Below are positions 8,141 to 16,024 of a stretch of DNA of 64,000 nt, in pieces; position 1 is the stretch's first letter, and every line of letters starts with the position of its first letter. Both the position numbers and the translations under genes were made by a program. The notes beneath the pieces are model-generated. The model saw only the letters and a program-made list of their open reading frames with translations, was not told where the DNA came from and searched no databases. The stretch covers positions 1 to 64,000 of the forward strand of contig JAQBPO010000039.1 of NCBI GenBank assembly GCA_028287465.1, read 5' to 3'. The DNA is from Fibrobacterota bacterium. Its GTDB lineage: Bacteria > Fibrobacterota > Fibrobacteria > UBA11236.

Positions 8141-9706
8141 ATGGACCGTAGACGCTTCCTCAAGATCGGCGCCTCCGCCGCCGCCGTGCCGCTGGCGGGG
8201 GGGTCCATGGCGGCCCAGGCCTTCGGCATGTCGCCTCTTGATGCTTTGGCCGCCTCGGCCGCCAACGATCGCGTCCTGGTGGTGGTGCGGCTGGACGGCG
8301 GCAATGACGGTCTCAATACCGTGCTGCCTCTCGATCAATACGCCAACCTGGCCAAGGCCCGGGCCAACATCCTCATACCCGAGGCCAAGGCCGTCAAGCT
8401 CACCGCCGCCACCGGCCTCCACCCCGCCCTGGGCGGATTCGCCAAGCTCTACGCGGACGGCAAGCTGCAGATCATCCAATCGGTCGGATATCCCAGCCAC
8501 AACCAGAGCCATTTCCGCTCCACGGACATCTGGTTCTCGGCATCGGAATACAACCAGATCCTCTCCACGGGGTGGCTCGGGCGTTACCTCGAGACCGTGT
8601 ATCCGGGCTATCCGGACGGATTCCCGAGCAAGGATTTCCCGGACCCGCCCGCCATCCAGATCGGCTCCTCCCTGTACACCTTGCTGCAGGGGGAGAACGT
8701 GCCGATGGGGATGGCCGTGGCCAATGCGACCTCCATCTATTCCCTGGTCCCCGCCGGATTCGACACCGCCCCGAAAACGCCCGCCGGCCACGAGCTCACC
8801 TTCATCCGCCAGATGTTCACGGAAACCCAGAAGTACGGCGAGTCCATCAAGAAGGCCCTGGCGGCGGCGGCCAACAAATCGGCCTTGTATCCCGCCACCG
8901 GAAACACCCTCTCCGATCAGCTCAAGGGCGTGGCCCGGCTCATCGCGGGCGGGATGCAGACCAAGATATACGTGGTCACCTTGCGCGGCTTCGACACCCA
9001 TGCCAACCAGGTGCTCGCCGCCGATGTGGCCACGGGAGCGCATGCCCTCCTGCTCACCAAGCTCAACGACGCCATCGTGGCCTTCCAGGACGATTTGCGC
9101 CTGCTCGGGCTGGAGAACCGCGTCATCGGCATGACCATGTCGGAATTCGGGCGCCGCATCCTGTCCAACGCCTCGCTCGGAACCGATCACGGCACCTCGG
9201 CGCCGCTCTTCGTATGGGGCGATCCGGTCGCGGGCGGCATCCTGGGGACCAATCCGGTCATCCCCGCCACGGTGACGGTCAAGGACAATGTCCCCATGCA
9301 ATACGACTACCGGTCGGTCTATTCCAGCATCCTGAAGGACTGGCTGGGCGTCACCGGCGCCGACCTGACCAAGGTCCTGCTCAAGGATTTCCCGGCCTTG
9401 CCCATCGTGGGCACGCCGATACTCCAGCGCGCCTCGAATCCGTCCGGCGCGGACCTGGAGCAGAACTTCCCCAATCCCTTCCGGGAGGCCACGACCCTGC
9501 GCTACCGCGTGGATGCGGGCGAACGGGTTCGCCTCAGGGTTTTCGATTCGCGGGGAGGCCTGGTGCGCGTGGTGGTCGACGGCTTCCATGCCGCCGGATC
9601 CTATGCGCGCACGCTCGAGGCGGGCGCCTTGCGTCCTGGGATCTACTTCTGCCGTTTGGAGATCGGCGGCAGGACATGGCAGCGCCCCATGGAAGTCATG
9701 CGCTGA
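8141..9706 (+). CDS. DUF1501 domain-containing Tat-exported protein with C-terminal sorting tail
   Basis: Encodes 521 residues. The ATG at 8141 is chosen because GGAAGGA lies just upstream and translation opens with a twin-arginine signal (MDRRRFLKIGASAAAVPLAGG). The DUF1501 domain (alkaline-phosphatase-like fold) spans about residues 45-430, with VVVRLDGGNDGLNT, HNQSHFRSTDIW, SEFGRR and DHGTSAPLFVWG. The last 80 residues (LEQNFPNPFREATTLRYRV ... GIYFCRLEIGG) form a typical FlgD-like/T9SS type A tail. So the protein appears to cross the inner membrane folded via Tat and then carries an outer-membrane sorting signal. It is paired with the DUF1800 gene. Enzymatic activity is unknown. Confidence 0.93.
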   Translation: MDRRRFLKIGASAAAVPLAGGSMAAQAFGMSPLDALAASAANDRVLVVVRLDGGNDGLNTVLPLDQYANLAKARANILIPEAKAVKLTAATGLHPALGGFAKLYADGKLQIIQSVGYPSHNQSHFRSTDIWFSASEYNQILSTGWLGRYLETVYPGYPDGFPSKDFPDPPAIQIGSSLYTLLQGENVPMGMAVANATSIYSLVPAGFDTAPKTPAGHELTFIRQMFTETQKYGESIKKALAAAANKSALYPATGNTLSDQLKGVARLIAGGMQTKIYVVTLRGFDTHANQVLAADVATGAHALLLTKLNDAIVAFQDDLRLLGLENRVIGMTMSEFGRRILSNASLGTDHGTSAPLFVWGDPVAGGILGTNPVIPATVTVKDNVPMQYDYRSVYSSILKDWLGVTGADLTKVLLKDFPALPIVGTPILQRASNPSGADLEQNFPNPFREATTLRYRVDAGERVRLRVFDSRGGLVRVVVDGFHAAGSYARTLEAGALRPGIYFCRLEIGGRTWQRPMEVMR

Positions 9707-9740
9707 TCCGGGCGACGTAGCGGAGAAACGGAGGAAAGGG

Positions 9741-10430
9741 TCAGGGCACCGGGGCGGCGGTCTTGACGGCGGCCGGTTGGGCCTTGTGGATGACCCGGTT
9801 GATGATGACCGCCGCGACCACGGTGGTGCCCAAGGCTCCGCCCAGGATCAGGTAATTCCAGATCGTGAGCCCGGCGGGATTCTCGAGCCAGCCCTTCCCC
9901 ACCTGGCCGATATACAGGTAGAACATGATGTCCGGGGTCATCCCCAGGAATGAGCTCACCAGGTACTTGCGGAAATCCAGCTTGGGGATGGTGAACAGGT
10001 AATTGAGCAGGGAAAAAGGCAGCAGGGGATTGAGGCGGATGAGGAAGACCAGGATGGGCCCATGCCTGGAGATGGCTTCATAGATGGATTCGAAGCGGGG
10101 ATGGTCCCGGCGCAAGGCCTCGACGCGGGAGCGCCAGAGTTTCCTGCCGACCGCATAGGTCACCGCGACGGCGATGAGGCCCGAGGCCGCCGCGAGGAGG
10201 TAACCCATCCAGAACCCGTAGAGGGTGCCGGCCACCAGCAACATGCCCGAAATGGGGATGAAGAAGACCGACGCGGCCACGAACACGATCATGTAGGGTA
10301 GGACCGCCCAGGGGCCGAGCGCCCGGAACCATTCCACCGCCTCCTGCAGATGATCCTTGAATGGGAAGAACACGTTGAAGGCCACGATTCCGGCCACCAG
10401 GAGGGCTATGAGGAGGATTTTCGATTTCAT
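9741..10430 (-). CDS. TVP38/TMEM64 (DedA-like, SNARE-associated) membrane protein
   Basis: Encodes 229 residues from the ATG at 10430 (MKSKILLIALLV); a start at 10466 would add 12 unlikely residues. Five to six transmembrane helices, the reentrant-loop signature region VFFIPISGMLLVAGTLYGFWMGYLLAAASGLI and the later FLIRLNPLLPFSLLNYLFTIPKLDF are typical of the VTT domain. Family members are linked to lipid scrambling or transport and membrane homeostasis; the substrate here is unknown. It is followed by no operon partner; upstream lies the terminator of the redox fusion gene. Confidence 0.9.
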   Translation of the reverse strand: MKSKILLIALLVAGIVAFNVFFPFKDHLQEAVEWFRALGPWAVLPYMIVFVAASVFFIPISGMLLVAGTLYGFWMGYLLAAASGLIAVAVTYAVGRKLWRSRVEALRRDHPRFESIYEAISRHGPILVFLIRLNPLLPFSLLNYLFTIPKLDFRKYLVSSFLGMTPDIMFYLYIGQVGKGWLENPAGLTIWNYLILGGALGTTVVAAVIINRVIHKAQPAAVKTAAPVP

Positions 10431-10495
10431 GGCGCCAAGGGTCCCGTTCCGCCGGCTAGGATACACCTTCCTTCCCGCGGGATCCTGAATCTAGC

Positions 10496-10523
10496 AAAAA
10501 CCGCCGAAAACCAGCGGTTTCGG
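10496..10523 (-). terminator. Rho-independent terminator of the flavin/ferredoxin gene
   Basis: On the minus strand a near-perfect stem CCGAAACC/GGTTTTCGG with loop GCT is followed by GCGG and a five-T run, 9 bp after the stop codon at 10532. Confidence 0.75.
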
Positions 10524-10531
10524 CCCGATTA

Positions 10532-12946
10532 CTAGCGGATACCCGCCTTCCAGTCGTCCTTGGGAAAGGCGGGGACTTCCTGGCGGGTGCGATTGTCCGT
10601 ATCGGACATGTCCTTGATCTTGCCGAAGGCCAGCACCTCGGTCGGGCAGGCCTCCACGCAGGCCGAACAGCGCACGCACTGCACGTCGTTCATGGGGACG
10701 CCCTTGTTGGCGTAGTTCATCACGTCGATCCCCATATGGCAGACCTTGGTGCAGATATTGCATGAGATGCATTTCTTCTTCTCGGCGAAGATGCGGTACC
10801 GGGAGAATCGGCTGTAGACGTGCATGAGCGCCGCCAGCGGGCAGCCGTAGCGGCACCAGATGCGCCCCGACAGGAAGAAGTACACGCCCAGGCCCAGCAC
10901 CCCCGCGAAGAAGACGTCGATGGACAGCTTGTACATCCCGCGCAGGGTGTCCACCCAGGCGGGATGCGCGCCCATGCCCTTGGTGAAATAACCGAAGGCG
11001 GTCACGAGCACGGCCGCCGCCAGCACGAACTGCCCGATATTGTCCAGGCCCTTGGCCTTCTTTCCGTGGGGGGCCTTGACCCGGTACTCGTCCCCCAGGG
11101 TTTCCGCCATGCCGCCGCAGCTGCAGATCCAGCCGCAGTACGCTCCCTTGCCCCATTGCTGCACGATCAGGAACAGGATGCCGAAGGTCTGCACGAAGGG
11201 GAACCAGGTCCAGAAGGAACTGGTGCCGAAGTCGTTCATGTCCAGGGGCCAGAAGAGCACCAGGCCGAAGCTCGACCACTTGCCGGATGGGAAGATCTCC
11301 TTCATGACGTAGGAATCCGGGGAGAAGTTGGCCTTGATGAGGGGTTCGTAAAGGTGGAAGGGCAGGAGGAACAGGAAGAAGACCTGGAAGACGATCAGGG
11401 ACAGCACCTGCCAGCGGATATAGCGGGTCTTCTTCACCATCATGCGGCGCACCCCGAATAGCACGATGGTGACGCTGTAAAGGAGGCTGTAGTAATAGGT
11501 GGGTTCCTCCACCCATCCGGCCGTGCGGCCCAGGAGGAAATGGAAGTAGACCCAGGTGAAGAACAGGGAGGCGGCTATGAAATACCCGTATTTGACGCGG
11601 TTCCAGGCGGTCCCGAAATACGTGCGCCGTCTCGCGATCATGATGGCCAGGGAGGCCGTGCCGCTCGCCAGGAAGATCAGGGATCCGGCCCAGCCCAGGT
11701 AGAAGTTGAGGGACGAATACCAGGCATAATGGTTCAGGGACCAGGACAGCTTGCCGGTGACCGCATCGGAAAAGGGTCCGGTGAGATAGGCGGCAAGGAA
11801 GTCCGAGGGCGAATGCGCGCCTTGGAATAGGTCCCGGGCCACGCCCGCCTTCCCGAAGTACAGCATGGAGAAGAAGCTCAGCATGGCCGCCAGGTAGACG
11901 TACCAGGCCCGATCCTTCTGTCCCGCGATCTTGAGGCCCGACCGCTTGAAGAACGCCGTCGGCAATTCCCGGCCGATCAGGACGAAGATCTCGTCCGCCT
12001 TGAATGTCTTCTCGCCGTCCCGGGTCTTGATCACGGCCTCGCCGCCGCGGATGGCCTTGGGCTGGCTCTGGAACAAGGCTTCGATGCTGCCGTCCCTCCG
12101 CAGGGCCTCGAAACGCTCCAGGTTTTCCGGCTTGGGGCGATCCAACGCCTCCTTGCGATAGGAAAGCCTGACCCGGTTGCCCGCTTCCGCCAAGGCCGCG
12201 GCGGCTTCCACGGCGGAATCCCCGCCGCCCACCACCAGGATGTCCTCTCCTTGGAATTCCCCGGGATCGAACAAGCGGTTGAAGACGTTCGGCTGATCCT
12301 CCCCGGGAATCCCCAGGCGGCGGGCATCGCCGGTCTTGCCGATGGCGACCACGACCCGGGCGGCCTTCAGCGGTCCCTGGTCCGTCACCAGGGTGAGCAT
12401 GCCGTCCTTGCCCTTGGGCTTGATGGCCTCTACGCGCACGCCCAACCGGGTGCGCAGGGTCTTGCCCGCGATCTGCGCGCGCAAGTCCTCGAGCAAGGTC
12501 TCCTTGTAGCCGTCCTTGATGGAAAGGGGGGACTCCTCCTTGTACCCGTCCGGCTTGGCCAGGATGGGTTTGCGCTTGGGGAAGTTCTCGATGGTGCTGA
12601 AGAGCTGGGAAGACTCCAGGATCTCATAGTCCAGGCCTTGCCTGCCGCAGGCCAGGGCGCAAGCCACGCCCGCCGGCCCTCCGCCTATGATGAGCACGTC
12701 CCGGATATCGCCCCCCGTGCCCTTGCCCGCCGCGAAGTCCTTGTCCGCCATGATATGCTTGACGACCTTGGCGCCGCTTTCGGAAGCGAGCTTCAGCAGG
12801 GGGATGCCCGTCAGATCCCCGACGATGTATACCCCCGGGATCGAGGATTGGTATTTGGAATCGATTTCCGGATAGCGCTCGACCTCCCCGACGGGGTTCC
12901 CCTTTTGGAGCCAGCGCAGATAGGGACTGATCAGGGGAAAATGCAA
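10532..12946 (-). CDS. Fused FAD/NAD(P) oxidoreductase and membrane polyferredoxin (NapH/RdxA-like)
   Basis: Encodes 804 residues. Residues 1-80 resemble the C-terminal FAD segment of pyridine-nucleotide reductases (IPGVYIVGDLTGIPLLKLA). Residues 85-340 form a thioredoxin-reductase-like domain with an FAD motif (IIGGGPAG, 87-93) and a NAD(P) motif (VVGGGDSA, 239-245). Residues 345-700 hold about six transmembrane helices with CGWICSCGG (604-612) and CRYGCP (698-703), the NapH/RdxA/CcoG signatures. Two [4Fe-4S] motifs follow (CISCNICTKVC, 726-736; CVRCSACVEACP, 757-768). The implied role is electron transfer between a pyridine nucleotide and a membrane or periplasmic acceptor. No CxxC redox disulfide is visible in the reductase domain. 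The partner is unknown; no neighbour suggests one. Confidence 0.88.
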   Translation of the reverse strand: MHFPLISPYLRWLQKGNPVGEVERYPEIDSKYQSSIPGVYIVGDLTGIPLLKLASESGAKVVKHIMADKDFAAGKGTGGDIRDVLIIGGGPAGVACALACGRQGLDYEILESSQLFSTIENFPKRKPILAKPDGYKEESPLSIKDGYKETLLEDLRAQIAGKTLRTRLGVRVEAIKPKGKDGMLTLVTDQGPLKAARVVVAIGKTGDARRLGIPGEDQPNVFNRLFDPGEFQGEDILVVGGGDSAVEAAAALAEAGNRVRLSYRKEALDRPKPENLERFEALRRDGSIEALFQSQPKAIRGGEAVIKTRDGEKTFKADEIFVLIGRELPTAFFKRSGLKIAGQKDRAWYVYLAAMLSFFSMLYFGKAGVARDLFQGAHSPSDFLAAYLTGPFSDAVTGKLSWSLNHYAWYSSLNFYLGWAGSLIFLASGTASLAIMIARRRTYFGTAWNRVKYGYFIAASLFFTWVYFHFLLGRTAGWVEEPTYYYSLLYSVTIVLFGVRRMMVKKTRYIRWQVLSLIVFQVFFLFLLPFHLYEPLIKANFSPDSYVMKEIFPSGKWSSFGLVLFWPLDMNDFGTSSFWTWFPFVQTFGILFLIVQQWGKGAYCGWICSCGGMAETLGDEYRVKAPHGKKAKGLDNIGQFVLAAAVLVTAFGYFTKGMGAHPAWVDTLRGMYKLSIDVFFAGVLGLGVYFFLSGRIWCRYGCPLAALMHVYSRFSRYRIFAEKKKCISCNICTKVCHMGIDVMNYANKGVPMNDVQCVRCSACVEACPTEVLAFGKIKDMSDTDNRTRQEVPAFPKDDWKAGIR

Positions 12947-13047
12947 AGCGGCCTCGTTTCTCCAAAATACCTATTTACGGATGATTAGTCCCCGCCGGAT
13001 GGGGTCCGTTTCCGGAAATCGCTCCGGTCCGGACGATTTTCTACACT

Positions 13048-13899
13048 ATGGCCATGGATATCCACCTGGTTCAAATGGCCATCGCCCGCGGCAAGCCCGA
13101 CTTCAACCGCGCCAAGGCCACGGCCCTGACCGCGAACATCAAGCCTGCCAAGCCCGCCCTCATCGTCCTCCCGGAGCTGTTCAGCACCGGATTCCTGGAC
13201 GAGTCCGCCCTGCAATCGGACGGAGCGGACTTGAACCCGACCGCAAGCGAAACCGCGACCGTCCTGGCGGGAGTGGCCCGGGAGGATCGCGCCTTCCTCT
13301 CCGCCCTGGCCCGCAAGCATGGCTGTTGGGTGGCGGGTACGACCGTCGAGGCCGGTCCTCCCGGCGCGGACGGGAATGCCGGCTACCGCAATATGAGCGT
13401 CCTGTTCGCTCCGGACGGTTCGGAAAGCGCCGTGTACCGGAAGGTACACCCCTTCAGCTACGGCGGAGAGGACCGGCTCTTCTCCAAGGGTAACGAAGTC
13501 GTTACCGTGGATTTCGAAGGCTGGACGGTCCAGCCCACCATCTGCTACGACCTCCGGTTCCCGGAACTGTACCGGGCCGGCTCCCAGCGCGGCGCGCACC
13601 TCATCCTGGTCCAGGCCAACTGGCCCCAGGCCCGCCAGGCCCATTGGGAGACCCTGTTGCGGGCGCGCGCCATCGAGAACCAGGCCTTCGTAGCCGGCGT
13701 CAATTGCACCGGGACCCAGGACTCCCTGGCCTTCGCGGGCGGGTCCGTGATCCACAACCCCAAGGGCGAGACCGTCGCCCAGGGTGACGCCTCGGAGGGC
13801 GTGGTGCACGGCCGGATCGAACTGGAGGCCTGCAAACAATGGCGCAAACAGTTCCCGGCCCTGCGCGATCGGATGCCGTTCGATTTCTACCGTATCTAG
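13048..13899 (+). CDS. Carbon-nitrogen hydrolase (nitrilase superfamily, omega-amidase-like)
   Basis: Encodes 283 residues. The Glu-Lys-Cys triad is Glu43 (LPELFSTGF), Lys132 (YRKVHPF) and Cys166 (CYDLRFPEL). The sequence around these residues resembles omega-amidase/NIT2-type amidases (YafV group), which hydrolyse alpha-keto acid omega-amides such as 2-oxoglutaramate or 2-oxosuccinamate. An equally possible start lies two codons downstream. It is divergent from the redox fusion across a 101-bp spacer. A candidate partner, a PLP aminotransferase of the kynurenine/glutamine-transaminase type, is at 37633 in the same window. Confidence 0.9.
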   Translation: MAMDIHLVQMAIARGKPDFNRAKATALTANIKPAKPALIVLPELFSTGFLDESALQSDGADLNPTASETATVLAGVAREDRAFLSALARKHGCWVAGTTVEAGPPGADGNAGYRNMSVLFAPDGSESAVYRKVHPFSYGGEDRLFSKGNEVVTVDFEGWTVQPTICYDLRFPELYRAGSQRGAHLILVQANWPQARQAHWETLLRARAIENQAFVAGVNCTGTQDSLAFAGGSVIHNPKGETVAQGDASEGVVHGRIELEACKQWRKQFPALRDRMPFDFYRI

Positions 13900-13981
13900 G
13901 CTCGTCGCTCCGGAGTTTGCAGGGCAAACTCCACGCTTCCTCGCTTTCCAAGGAACTTCCAGGCTCGTCGCTCCGGAGTTT
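13898..13981. repeat. Pair of 21-bp direct repeats with an embedded hairpin
   Basis: The same 21 bp (AGGCTCGTCGCTCCGG plus AGTTT) occur at 13898-13918 and 13961-13981, 63 bp apart. The first copy runs into a perfect 9-bp inverted repeat (13912-13920 / 13924-13932, loop of 3). It starts inside the stop codon of the amidase gene and ends 89 bp before the SRPBCC start. No T-run follows, so a classical terminator is not supported; a REP-like extragenic element is possible. Confidence 0.7.
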
Positions 13982-14070
13982 ACCCGCTCCAGACTTCCGT
14001 TACAAAAAGCATTCCCGGGAATGCGATTCCCTATGCAATCCGCGGCCATTTTGTTTAGATTTTCGAGAGC

Positions 14071-14520
14071 ATGAAGATCGCTACGGAAGTCGCCGTCCTG
14101 GCCTCACCGGACAGGATCTGGAATTGCCTCATCGATTTCGCGGCCTATCCCGAGTGGAACCGCTTCCTGAAGTCGGTCACCGGCCAGGCCGCCCCCGATG
14201 CGGCCCTGAACGTGGATCTCCAGTACTACGGCAAGCCGGTGGAGAAGAAGACCGGGCAGGTAACCGGATTCATACCCCCCAAGTATTTCAGCTGGGCCTG
14301 GAAGCATAAGTTCGGCGCCTGGTTCCTCGCGGCCGAGCACGTCTTCCGCATCAAGGAGACGGAGAGCGGCAAGGTCATCCTCTTCCAGGAAATGTATTAC
14401 ACCGGATTGGGCCTTAAATTCCGCCGCCGGGAAGTCGAGCATATGGTGAAGCTGTCCCTGGAGAAATTGAACGACGACTTGAGGCACCGGCTGGAAGCCC
14501 CCGTGGATGCCCCGAAATAG
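14071..14520 (+). CDS. SRPBCC-family (START/Bet v1-like) protein
   Basis: Encodes 149 residues. The start is typical of the SRPBCC/polyketide-cyclase-like fold (ATEVAVLASPDRIWNCLIDFAAYPEWNRFLKSV), with one long C-terminal helix (EVEHMVKLSLEKLNDDLRHRLEA). Such proteins form a hydrophobic cavity that binds lipids or polyketides; the ligand here is unknown. It is cytoplasmic with no signal peptide. A second SRPBCC protein is at 49719. No firm operon link: 112 bp to the downstream response regulator. Confidence 0.85.
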   Translation: MKIATEVAVLASPDRIWNCLIDFAAYPEWNRFLKSVTGQAAPDAALNVDLQYYGKPVEKKTGQVTGFIPPKYFSWAWKHKFGAWFLAAEHVFRIKETESGKVILFQEMYYTGLGLKFRRREVEHMVKLSLEKLNDDLRHRLEAPVDAPK

Positions 14521-14571
14521 GGCGGGAGCGCGGGTTCCGGAAAGCTATTTGGGATTTTTGACCTTCGCCAA

Positions 14572-14585
14572 CCGGCACGTGCCGG
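14572..14585. promoter_or_regulatory. 14-bp perfect palindrome before a response-regulator gene
   Basis: CCGGCACGTGCCGG is fully self-complementary and stands 48 bp upstream of the start at 14633, 52 bp after the previous stop. It could be an operator for the regulator gene or the stem of a factor-independent terminator (AAAAA follows but no T-run). Confidence 0.4.
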
Positions 14586-14632
14586 AAAAAGACAGATTGT
14601 AAATGGCATTAATAGGGGCCGAGGGGGGCGCG

Positions 14633-15040
14633 ATGCAGGATATGATTCGCACGGTTTTGGTGGTGGAGGATGAGGACGGGGTCCGCAACCTTCTCCGCAC
14701 CTTGTTCCGGTTGGCCGGCTTCGAAGTCCTATCCTGCCAGGACGGGATGGAGGCCCTGGACCTGATGCACGCCCGCGGCGGGAACGTCCACCTCCTCGTC
14801 ACGGATATCAACCTGGGCCCGGCCATGGACGGCATCGAACTGGCGGAAAGCCTCCGCGCCATCCATCCTTGCTTGAAGACCCTTTACATCTCCGGCGAGG
14901 ATGAACAGGATCGCCTGGTCCGCGAAATCGCCACCGGCCAATCGCAATTCCTGATGAAGCCGTTCAGGACCCGGGACCTCACGGACAAGGCCCTGGAGAT
15001 CCTGGCTCCCGCGATCGCCGCCGTTACCGTTTCCCGCTGA
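14633..15040 (+). CDS. Single-domain response regulator (CheY-like receiver)
   Basis: Encodes 135 residues from the ATG at 14633, which follows a GAGGGGGG ribosome-binding site; an upstream ATG at 14603 lacks one. The receiver domain is complete: acid pocket Glu12/Asp13, phospho-acceptor Asp58 (LLVTDINLG), Ser87 and Lys109 (FLMKPF). No output domain follows. The sequence resembles C-terminal receivers of hybrid kinases such as the one at 61706. No kinase is adjacent, so the partner is unknown. It overlaps the convergent adenosyltransferase gene by 17 bp at its 3' end. Confidence 0.9.
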   Translation: MQDMIRTVLVVEDEDGVRNLLRTLFRLAGFEVLSCQDGMEALDLMHARGGNVHLLVTDINLGPAMDGIELAESLRAIHPCLKTLYISGEDEQDRLVREIATGQSQFLMKPFRTRDLTDKALEILAPAIAAVTVSR

Positions 15041-15809
15041 CCTTCTTCACCAGGGCTTTAAGCTTCCCGGCCGGGGTTCCCGCCGGCTCCCGCTTTACCG
15101 GCTTTCCCTTCACCGGACTCCCCGCCCCCGATGCGACGACGCGCTTGCTTTCCGTGCGCCCTTCGAGCGTGGCGGGTTTGGCGGGTTTGGTAGAGGCGGC
15201 CTTGGCCGAGGCGCCCAAACCGTACTCCCACAGGTACTCCTTGACCCCGGCTTTACGGGAAGCGTAGCGGGACATCACGAAGAAGAAATCGCTCAGGCGG
15301 TTGATGTACTTGATGAGGCGTTTGTCCACCGGCTCTTCCCGGGACAGGCGCATGATTTCCCGCTCCGCCCGGCGGCAGACCGCCCGGCATTCATGCAGGG
15401 CCGCGTTCGCCAGGGTCCCGCCCGGCAGGACGAAGGAGTTGAGCGGCTCCAGGGACTTCTGCATCCGATCCATCTCCTTTTCGAGGTCGGACGCGTCCCC
15501 GTCCGAGATTTCCGGCATGCCGGCATAGGATTGCCCGGCCGGGGTGGCCAGGATGCTTCCCATGTCGAAAAGGCGGTTCTGGACCCGGCGCAGGCTGGTC
15601 TCCATTTCGGCGCGGACGGGCTTGGGAAGCCCCTTGGGCGCGTCGCCGGCGATGACGGTGCGGGCCGTGCCCACCAGGCAGATCAATTCGTCGACCGTCC
15701 CGTAACTTTCGAGTTTCCTGCAGTCCTTGTCGACGCGGGCGCCCCCTACCAGGGAGGTCTGTCCGGTGTCCCCGCCGCGGGTGTAGACGCGGGTGATATG
15801 TATGGCCAT
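15024..15809 (-). CDS. pduO: Cob(I)alamin adenosyltransferase, PduO type, with basic C-terminal tail
   Basis: Encodes 261 residues. The N-terminal TRGGDTGQTSLVGG (ATP-binding), the YGTVDELICLVG helix and the RLSDFFFVMSRYAS motif identify the PduO/MMAB/CobO-B type ATP:corrinoid adenosyltransferase, which makes adenosylcobalamin. The enzyme core ends near residue 195. The last 65 residues are a Lys/Ala/Pro-rich low-complexity tail (AKAASTKPAKPATLEG ... VKKVSGKR) not needed for the family. The tail overlaps the convergent response-regulator gene by 17 bp. Similar tails occur on the aminotransferase (37633) and the RluE protein (53508), so they may be a lineage habit. Confidence 0.92.
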   Translation of the reverse strand: MAIHITRVYTRGGDTGQTSLVGGARVDKDCRKLESYGTVDELICLVGTARTVIAGDAPKGLPKPVRAEMETSLRRVQNRLFDMGSILATPAGQSYAGMPEISDGDASDLEKEMDRMQKSLEPLNSFVLPGGTLANAALHECRAVCRRAEREIMRLSREEPVDKRLIKYINRLSDFFFVMSRYASRKAGVKEYLWEYGLGASAKAASTKPAKPATLEGRTESKRVVASGAGSPVKGKPVKREPAGTPAGKLKALVKKVSGKR

Positions 15810-16024
15810 GTGGTTCTTTCCCTAAGTCATATGAGCACGAATTTAGCCCATCGATTTCCTAATGAAGATAGATCCCCGGTAATGAGAACAAAAGGTAAGG
15901 CTAATTTTTATCGAATTTATTTTGGCCAAAACTTACCCTTTTGACATTTAAAAACAAAAAGATTTTAGCAAAGGCCTGTAAAATTATAATTGATAGGCAT
16001 TTCGTGAACATGGTAGAGACGGTT

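Noticed and set aside
13934-13961. Sixth copy of the 21-bp operator (CGCTTTC near 13940)
   Set aside because: Only one half-site matches; the GAAA half is missing.
15937-15965. TTGACA promoter on the plus strand in the AT-rich spacer
   Set aside because: No matching -10 at the proper distance and no plus-strand gene downstream; likely chance in AT-rich DNA.
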